From Trifolium pratense (lineage: Eukaryota; Streptophyta; Magnoliopsida; Fabales; Fabaceae), in NCBI RefSeq assembly GCF_020283565.1, contig NC_060060.1:6448001-6512000 (forward strand): DNA of 64,000 nucleotides. Direction: 5' to 3'. The stretch's first letter is position 1, and each line of letters opens with the position of its first letter. Both the position numbers and the translations under genes were made by a program. This document shows, piece by piece, positions 58,212-64,000 of the stretch. Under the pieces are notes generated by a model, which saw nothing but the letters and a program-made list of their open reading frames with translations, did not search any database and was not told where the DNA came from.

Positions 58212-59907
58212 ATGTCGAAGAAGAAGAACAAAAACATGGCGTTGATTTTGCTGAGTTCTGTAATAATGGTAATTTCAATTGTTGAACTCGCTGCTGCATC
58301 ATCACCACCGCATGCTTCTTCTGGTCCTCACATCGCTGATGTTAATCTTCTTTTACCTCCCAAAATGACTTTCCCTGTTGAATATAGACTTCAAGGAAGT
58401 GATGGATGCTTCAAATGGTTACTTTCTATTTCAATTTTTTGTTTTGATTTGTTCTTATTGCATAAATTTAGCTGAAGAATTCGTAGATAGATAGTACAAT
58501 GCTATTTCAATTCACCTGCAATGAACTATGAAACGCAACACTTGGTGTTGTTAAATAGTAGTTATAGCTTACCAAGACATTGAGCTGAAGAGGTTAATGA
58601 GCCCCCTTAGGACGAATAGTTCGGGAGAACTCGATTTTTGATAGGAACAATTCTTGGCAATACTTTATTTACCTGGTGGCTGAACTCTAGATTACCAGGT
58701 CCCTTCCCCTGGGAACCAAACTGCGATTGTTTTGTGATACGTTGTTTAGGACAAAATGTTGTTAAATAGTGGCTATAGCAATGTTGCATAGCAGAATTTT
58801 TATGATGTTAAATAGTTATTTTCGGCAGATCCACATTTGACACAGACACTACTAATTTGAGAAAATTGAATCTAGTCACACTTGTTTGTGTGATTGTCGT
58901 GTTAGACACCGGACACACCTTCGACTTGAAGTTTGTGTGGTTGTTGTGTGATTGTAGTGTCAGACACCGGACACACCTTCGATGTGAAGTGGCAATGCTA
59001 TATAGTGCATGGGTGATATAAGTCTATCTATGATTGTATGTACTTAATTTTTTTTACTAGTAAAGTGAAAGCAAGGGGATGTGTGTTTGAGTAAGCATAT
59101 ACTAAAAATGGTTTATGAATGAAATTTATTTTGTTGTAATTTTATTATTATTTGATTAAAATTAAAATTGAGTTTGAAGTTTTTTTTCTTTTTATTCGTG
59201 TTGCAAAACTATATGTAAATTTTTCGATCTAATGATGTGCTTTTTATTACTCTTGGTTAAACTGATACTTGGGGGCAAAATGGGTTTTAATTTGAAGTAA
59301 CTAAGCAATGTTTTTTTTTTTAATATTAAAAGTGTTTTCTTCGATCAAACTTTATATTGAAGGTAGCAGATGGTTGTTTAAGCATGCTAGATATAACATA
59401 TTTATCATATCACGGGCAAGTAATTACTCGAGGATGTTTTTGGGTGTAGGGCCACTTTTGATTATTGAATTAAGAGAGCTGTATAGTGTTTATAAATAAA
59501 GACCAAGGAGGGATAGAGATATTGAGTTTCTAAATGGTGTTCGTTGATTTGGCTGTGAATTGTAATTATTTGTTATTGAGTTCATCTTGATGATTATGCG
59601 ATCAATTATTTATTTATTTAATTATTTGGTGACATTGTTAGGTCATGGGATCATCATGATATTCTGTCTGTTTTGCCTGAGTATAATTCAAGCAACAAGT
59701 GCTCAACTAGTGCGAGGCTGCGATCGATCGCCCCTTACAGTGGTCGGAAGGAGACTGCTGTTTATGCTACGGATGTGAAAACTGGAATTGTGATCCGCTG
59801 CAAGGTCTTCATTGACAACATATCCAGAATCCAAATATTTCATAATTCTATTAAGCTTGATTTAGACGGGCTTGCTACGTTGCACGTCCGTGCCTTCGAC
59901 AGTGAAG
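58212..59907 (+). CDS. GP210: Nuclear pore protein GP210 (NUP210 homologue), first two exons
   Basis: Pore-membrane nucleoporin, recognised from exon 1 (58212-58417) and exon 2 (59642-59907). The codon at the junction is split TG|G with GT..AG borders. Exon 1 starts with a Lys-rich stretch and a signal-peptide-like helix (MALILLSSVIMVISIVELAAA), cut probably near ASS. The conserved start of mature GP210 follows (GPHIADVNLLLPPKMTFPVE, then YRLQGSDGCFKW). Exon 2 continues SWDHHDILSVLPEYNSS, CSTSARLRSIAPYSGRKETA, VYAT and FIDNISRIQIFHNSIKLDLD. The donor GAAG|GTATTC at 59907 leaves a one-base overhang. The full protein is about 1,900 residues, so only about 157 are here and the remainder must lie to the right. 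Downstream sequence up to 64000 is intron occupied by a TRIM and a copia element. A second in-frame ATG at 58236 is a possible start. Confidence 0.88.
58860..58995 (+). repeat. Two-copy tandem repeat of about 65 bp in GP210 intron 1
   Basis: GTGTGATTGTCGTGTTAGAC followed by ACCGGACACACCTTCGACTTGAAGT is repeated directly as GTGTGATTGTAGTGTCAGAC followed by ACCGGACACACCTTCGATGTGAAGT. It is non-coding. Confidence 0.7.
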
Positions 59908-60034
59908 GTATTCTTCAAGTGCATATATTGGGAATTTTGTATGTACGTTATATCGTGGCTCTTAAGTCTTTGTACACCTCTTTTATATGGTTGGTTTTAC
60001 TATTTTGCCGTATTCACTGTGCAAAATTCTATTG
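59908..60034 (+). other. Start of GP210 intron 2
   Basis: Intronic sequence after the GAAG|GTATTC donor, up to the TRIM target site. No exon-3 sequence resembling GP210 is recognisable before the right edge of the window. Confidence 0.55.
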
Positions 60035-60039
60035 CAAAC

Positions 60040-60390
60040 TATTAGAATTTAGGAGGCCTATACTCAACCACAAAAGCTAGCTTGAGAGTTGAGGTTTGCA
60101 CTACACTTATAAAGGCTATCTTTGCCATATCTCGAGCCAATGTGGGACTTCTAACACACCCCCTCACGCCCAACACTATTGGCTTGGTGCGTGGAATCAA
60201 CAACAACGGGTGGCCAAATATGGGAGGTCTCCACAACAAACATCAAATGGATCTAAGATAGACTCTGATACCATATTAGAATTTAGGAGGCCTATACTCA
60301 ACCACAAAAGCTAGCTTGAGAGGTGAGGTTTGCACTACACTTATAAAGGCTATCTTTGCCATATCTCGAGCCAATGTGAGACTTCTAACA
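60040..60390 (-). mobile_element. Complete TRIM retroelement in GP210 intron 2
   Basis: Two 117-bp LTRs (60040-60156 and 60274-60390), differing at only about two positions that I can see, flank a 117-bp interior. On the minus strand each LTR runs from TGTTAGAAGT to TTCTAATA. The primer-binding site TGGTATCAGAG (60273-60263) abuts the 5' LTR, and the purine tract GTGAGGGGGTG precedes the 3' LTR. The 5-bp target duplication CAAAC is exact at 60035-60039 and 60391-60395. There is no coding capacity, so it depends on other retroelements for movement. The near-identical LTRs suggest a fairly recent insertion. Confidence 0.9.
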
Positions 60391-60704
60391 CAAACATACT
60401 TTCTTTGCCGTATTTTCTCTTGAAATTTTCACATGATGCGATAAGGTAAGGTGTAAGAAAAACTTCAATAAACAAAACTTTATAGGATCGTCATGAGAAA
60501 TGGCGTGGGGCTTATTTTGCTCTTTTTGTCTTTCAAAGTTGCTAGACCTAACTTGGGAAATAAACTATTCATCATTTATTTATTTGTCTATTTAATTCAT
60601 CTATTAGACATGATTGCTTTTAGCTTGACAATTGTTTACTAATTTCAACTTTATCCTATTATCCTCATTGAATCTAGGTCAGACAGGAAATATTTATTAA
60701 ACTT
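60391..60704 (+). other. Intronic spacer between TRIM and copia
   Basis: AT-rich intron sequence. I see no further feature. Confidence 0.4.
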
Positions 60705-60949
60705 TGTTGGAAAATATTTAGTTTCCTAGTTTGTTATTTCTAGGAGATTCTAAGCTTATCTATTATTTCCTTTTATGTTTGTACTCTTCCTATTTAAACC
60801 AGCCTTGAGCTGAGGAATAATATACAACAGTATTTACTTATTATTTTCTACATGGTATCGAGAGCTCCCGATTTTGGGGGTCTCGCTTCCGCAAAACCCT
60901 AGCCGCCGTCGTGTTTACAATCTAACCACGACGACTGATTTTGTGTGCG

Positions 60950-61066
60950 GCACTGTTCACCCGTGGTACTGTTCACGCGCCACTGTTCATTCAAAATGCT
61001 GTTCACCAGAGGCACTGTTCATACGTACTGTTCACGTGATTACTGTTCACGAGTACTGTTCACTGG
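60950..61066 (+). repeat. Eight CTGTTCA repeats in the copia leader
   Basis: CTGTTCAC or CTGTTCAT occurs eight times in about 115 bp, usually preceded by CA, TA or GA, with 5-11 nt between copies. They lie between the primer-binding site and the pol frame. Confidence 0.8.
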
Positions 61067-61116
61067 CGTTACTTTTCTTTGCTGCTTCCGGTACTCCTTG
61101 GCTAAGATTATTAATT

Positions 61117-64000
61117 ATGACGTTTTTTTATTCTCGACGACGATCATCCACTTTCAAATACCGTCGTGAATGCAAATATTGTCATCGTTTGGGACATACT
61201 ATTTTTCAATGTTGGAAATTACATGGTCTTCCGCGACCTTCAAATCAGAAGAACAAAGGTGGAGGTGAGGGTCATACATTCCAAGCCAGTAATTCTGATC
61301 AAGAGCATCAGTCTTCTTCAATTCAGCTTTCATTCACGATGGAACAACTAGACAGACTGTACAAAATTCTTGAATCTAACACTCTTTCTGGCTCTGTTGC
61401 CCCCAAAGGTACTTCTGCCCTTTTTAGTGTCAGTCCCAGTCGTGCTTGGATAGTAGATTCGGGTGCAAGTGATCACATGACTGGTGATTCTACTCTGTTT
61501 TCTTCTTATAGTCCATGTGCAGGTAACCATAAAATAAAAATTGCGGATGGATCCTTTTCAGCCATTGCGGGTAAAGGTTCGGTTGTGTTGTCTCCAAGTC
61601 TAACCCTTAAAGATGTTCTTCATGTCCCAAATCTATCTTGTAGTCTCATGTCTGTCAGTAAATTAGCCCAAGATAGAAATTGTCAAACTAATTTTTTCCG
61701 TACTCATTGTGTTTTTCAGGATTTGAACTCGGGGAAGATGATTGGTAGTGCTAAGGAGAGTGGAGGACTCTACTACTTCGACATTGAACCTGAATCACAA
61801 CTACCTTCCAAACCAATAAGTTCATGCTTTGAATCTTTTTTAGTTTTGAATAATAATAATGATGATGTTATGTTATGGCATTCACGATTAGGTCATCCTA
61901 GTTTTCCTTATTTAAAACACTTATTTCCTGAGTTATTTCGTAATAAGGATTTATCTTTGTTTAAATGTGAAGCATGTGAATTTGCAAAACATCATCGTTC
62001 TCATTTTCCATTACAGCCCTACAAACCATCAAAACCTTTTTCTGTTATTCACAGTGATGTTTGGGGCCCTAACCGAACGAGTACACTTTCTCATAAAAAA
62101 TGGTTTATCACATTAATAGATGATCACTCAAGAGTTAGTTGGGTGTACTTGTTAAAAGGGAAATCTGATGTTTGTCAGGCCGTAAAAGATTTTGTTAAAA
62201 TGGTGCAAAATCAATTTCAAACAAATATTCAAGTATTTAGAAGTGATAACGGCAAAGAATATTTTAACACAATGTTGAGTGATTTTTTTCGTGAAAATGG
62301 AATTGTGCATCAAAGTTCATGTCCTAACACTCCCCAACAAAATGGAGTTGCAGAAAGAAAAAATAGGCACTTGTTGGAGGTGGCTAGAGCTTTACTTTTC
62401 GCAAGTAAAGTACCAAATTATTTGTGGGGTGAAACAGTTTTAACTGCTGCATACTTAATTAACAGAGTGCCCTCCAAAGTTCTTAATTTTAAAACTCCAA
62501 TTCATATTTTCAAAGAATGTTTTCCTAATGATCGTGTTTCAAACGATTTGACCTTAAAAATCTTTGGTTGCACTGCATTTGTTCATGAACATAAGAATAT
62601 TAGCAAACTCGAACCGCGTGCTATAAAATGTGTTTTTGTTGGGTATTCTCCAACCCAGAAGGGATATAAATGTTTTGATCCAAAAAACCAGAAAATGTTT
62701 GTCACCATGGATGTTACATTCTTTGAAAACAAACCTTTTTTTGACACGCATCTTCAGGGGGGAAATTTAAATGAAGATTCGTCTCAAATTGAGGACATGA
62801 GTTTTTTTAACTCGTTTCAAACTGAGGACATGAGTTTTTTTAATAATTTATCTTTGCCGGTATCACAAAGTTCTAAGACTTATACTTCTGCACCAACGAA
62901 AAATGGCCATGATTTTTTATCTAATCCTACTCCTGTTATGAGTAGTGAGCTTGGTGAATCCGAGCCTACATTTTCTCATGAAGAAAACAATGAGAATCTT
63001 GAAAACAATGATAATGATGATCTAATTGAAATGCCACAAAATAATGAGTCATATAAAGATAATAGGTTTGAAGCAGGAAACAAGACTTGGAAAGGAAAGG
63101 TTTTTGTGAGAAAGAATCACAAAGAAAGTGATGAGTCCACATCTCAACACTGTCATGAATCTGAACTGGGGGATGATCAACTTCCTAAAAAAAGAAAAGG
63201 TAAGTCTATCTCTGTTTCTGAGAGTCGTATTTTGTATCCTGATATCGATGATCCTGTGGCTGTTAGAAAACCTGTTAGATCTTGCACTAAATACCCATTG
63301 TCCAATTTTATATCATATTCAAATTTGTCTTCATCTTTTTCTGCCTTTACCTCAAAATTGTCTAGTGTAGAGATTCCAAAAAATGTACAGGTTGCTCTAG
63401 AAGTTCCAAAGTGGAGGGAAGCTGTACTTGAGGAGATGAAAGCTCTTGAAAAGAACAAAACCTGGAGTGTTATGACACTACCGGATGACAAGAAGACGGT
63501 TGGATGCAAATGGGTGTTTACTGTGAAGTATAATTCAGATGGGTCAATCGAAAGGTACAAGGCTCGATTGGTGGCTAAGGGTTTTACTCAAACCTATGGT
63601 ATAGACTACTCAGAGACTTTTGCTCCTGTTGCAAAATTGAACACTGTCAGAATTCTCTTGTCTCTTGCTGCTAACTTAGATTGGCCCCTACATCAGTTGG
63701 ATGTTAAGAATGCTTTTCTCAATGGTGATTTAGAAGAAGAAGTATATATGGACATTCCTCCTGGCTTTGAAGACAAGTTTGGATCAAATGTATGCAAGCT
63801 AAATAAGTCTTTGTATGGATTAAAGCAGTCTCCTAGAGCTTGGTTTGAAAAGTTCACTTATTCCATGAAGAAACAAGGATACATTCAAGGACAAGCTGAC
63901 CACACCTTGTTCACAAAGTTCTCCCAAGATGGAAAAATTGCTGTCCTAATTGTTTATGTTGATGATATCGTCCTTACTGGAGATGATATAGTTGAAATGG
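61117..64000 (+). CDS. Copia gag-pol polyprotein lacking the gag capsid part (3' partial)
   Basis: A single frame is open from ATG 61117 to the window edge (over 960 codons). Domains in order: zinc knuckle CKYCHRLGHTIFQC (C-X2-C-X4-H-X4-C) at about residue 19; aspartic protease WIVDSGASDHM; gag-pre-integrase LWHSRLGHPS. Integrase follows with SVIHSDVWGP, FRSDNGKEYF and PQQNGVAERKNR. Reverse transcriptase then begins (KWVFTVKYNSDGSIERYKAR, LDVKNAFLNGDLEEEVYM, YGLKQSPRAW) and carries the YVDD catalytic motif at 63955-63966. The order integrase then RT defines Ty1/copia. The capsid domain normally coded before the zinc knuckle is absent, since only about 300 bp separate the primer-binding site from the knuckle. 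The enzymes look intact but the element cannot build its own particles. The RNase H end is outside the window. Confidence 0.9.
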   Translation, partial: MTFFYSRRRSSTFKYRRECKYCHRLGHTIFQCWKLHGLPRPSNQKNKGGGEGHTFQASNSDQEHQSSSIQLSFTMEQLDRLYKILESNTLSGSVAPKGTSALFSVSPSRAWIVDSGASDHMTGDSTLFSSYSPCAGNHKIKIADGSFSAIAGKGSVVLSPSLTLKDVLHVPNLSCSLMSVSKLAQDRNCQTNFFRTHCVFQDLNSGKMIGSAKESGGLYYFDIEPESQLPSKPISSCFESFLVLNNNNDDVMLWHSRLGHPSFPYLKHLFPELFRNKDLSLFKCEACEFAKHHRSHFPLQPYKPSKPFSVIHSDVWGPNRTSTLSHKKWFITLIDDHSRVSWVYLLKGKSDVCQAVKDFVKMVQNQFQTNIQVFRSDNGKEYFNTMLSDFFRENGIVHQSSCPNTPQQNGVAERKNRHLLEVARALLFASKVPNYLWGETVLTAAYLINRVPSKVLNFKTPIHIFKECFPNDRVSNDLTLKIFGCTAFVHEHKNISKLEPRAIKCVFVGYSPTQKGYKCFDPKNQKMFVTMDVTFFENKPFFDTHLQGGNLNEDSSQIEDMSFFNSFQTEDMSFFNNLSLPVSQSSKTYTSAPTKNGHDFLSNPTPVMSSELGESEPTFSHEENNENLENNDNDDLIEMPQNNESYKDNRFEAGNKTWKGKVFVRKNHKESDESTSQHCHESELGDDQLPKKRKGKSISVSESRILYPDIDDPVAVRKPVRSCTKYPLSNFISYSNLSSSFSAFTSKLSSVEIPKNVQVALEVPKWREAVLEEMKALEKNKTWSVMTLPDDKKTVGCKWVFTVKYNSDGSIERYKARLVAKGFTQTYGIDYSETFAPVAKLNTVRILLSLAANLDWPLHQLDVKNAFLNGDLEEEVYMDIPPGFEDKFGSNVCKLNKSLYGLKQSPRAWFEKFTYSMKKQGYIQGQADHTLFTKFSQDGKIAVLIVYVDDIVLTGDDIVEM

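Larger units (their letters stand above)
60705..64000 (+). mobile_element. Ty1/copia retrotransposon, 5' portion (runs off the window)
   Basis: The LTR (60705-60852, 148 bp) opens with TGTTGGAAAAT, has TATTTAAACC promoter-like text at about 60790, and ends TTCTACA. The primer-binding site TGGTATCGAGAGC follows immediately at 60853-60865. The leader has a cluster of CTGTTCAC repeats. The pol frame is open to the edge. Only the left part is visible, so the other LTR and the target duplication cannot be checked; the five bases before the LTR are AACTT. It lies in the same orientation as GP210, apparently in its intron 2. Confidence 0.88.

Overview
The window is nuclear DNA of a flowering plant, almost certainly a legume. 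It is AT-rich, its genes are split by long introns with GT..AG borders, and the intergenic space is full of short foldback elements, TRIMs, SINEs, L1-type retroelement tails and LTR retroelements. The raffinose synthase matches pea-type legume enzymes closely, and the AGCTTATnAAAACAGCTTAT repeat family is typical of Trifolieae/Fabeae genomes. The exact species cannot be fixed from the sequence alone.

Layout. 1-202: last codons of a gene entering from the left. About 0.6-6.1 kb: gene-free and repeat-rich, ending in a Helitron-type 3' hairpin. 6.5-8.5 kb (+): a P-class PPR protein. 9-13.3 kb: L1 RNase H tails, a long TIR element and a SINE. 13.7-22.9 kb (-): a CCCH zinc finger/RRM protein of the RBM26/27 type, with a 1.1-kb tandem duplication and other repeats in its introns. 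25.3-26.5 kb (-): a deleted L1 element. 27.4-31.8 kb (-): a DUF1421 prion-like protein of the FLOE family. 34.0-37.9 kb (-): raffinose synthase. 40.1-46.6 kb (-): an 11-exon GT14/DUF266 glycosyltransferase with an antisense Ty3/gypsy remnant in intron 2. 49.0-54.3 kb (-): GPI transamidase subunit GAA1. 54.4-56.3 kb: nested inverted repeats. 58.2 kb to the right edge (+): the first two exons of nucleoporin GP210, followed by an intron holding a complete TRIM and a Ty1/copia element that runs off the window.

The five genes from 13.7 to 54.3 kb all lie on the minus strand but have unrelated housekeeping roles: nuclear RNA metabolism, water sensing, oligosaccharide synthesis, glycan transfer and GPI anchoring. 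Plant genes are individually transcribed, so no operon logic applies. The one suggestive pairing is a FLOE-like protein (seed imbibition) about 2.2 kb from raffinose synthase (seed desiccation sugars). I found no convincing new multi-gene system. The most unusual material is the repeat architecture: a gag-less copia with a leader of repeated CTGTTCAC, a TRIM with all diagnostic parts, a GGGCCGGCCC minisatellite, and nested foldbacks beside GAA1. All gene models were built by eye from splice signals and homologous protein motifs.
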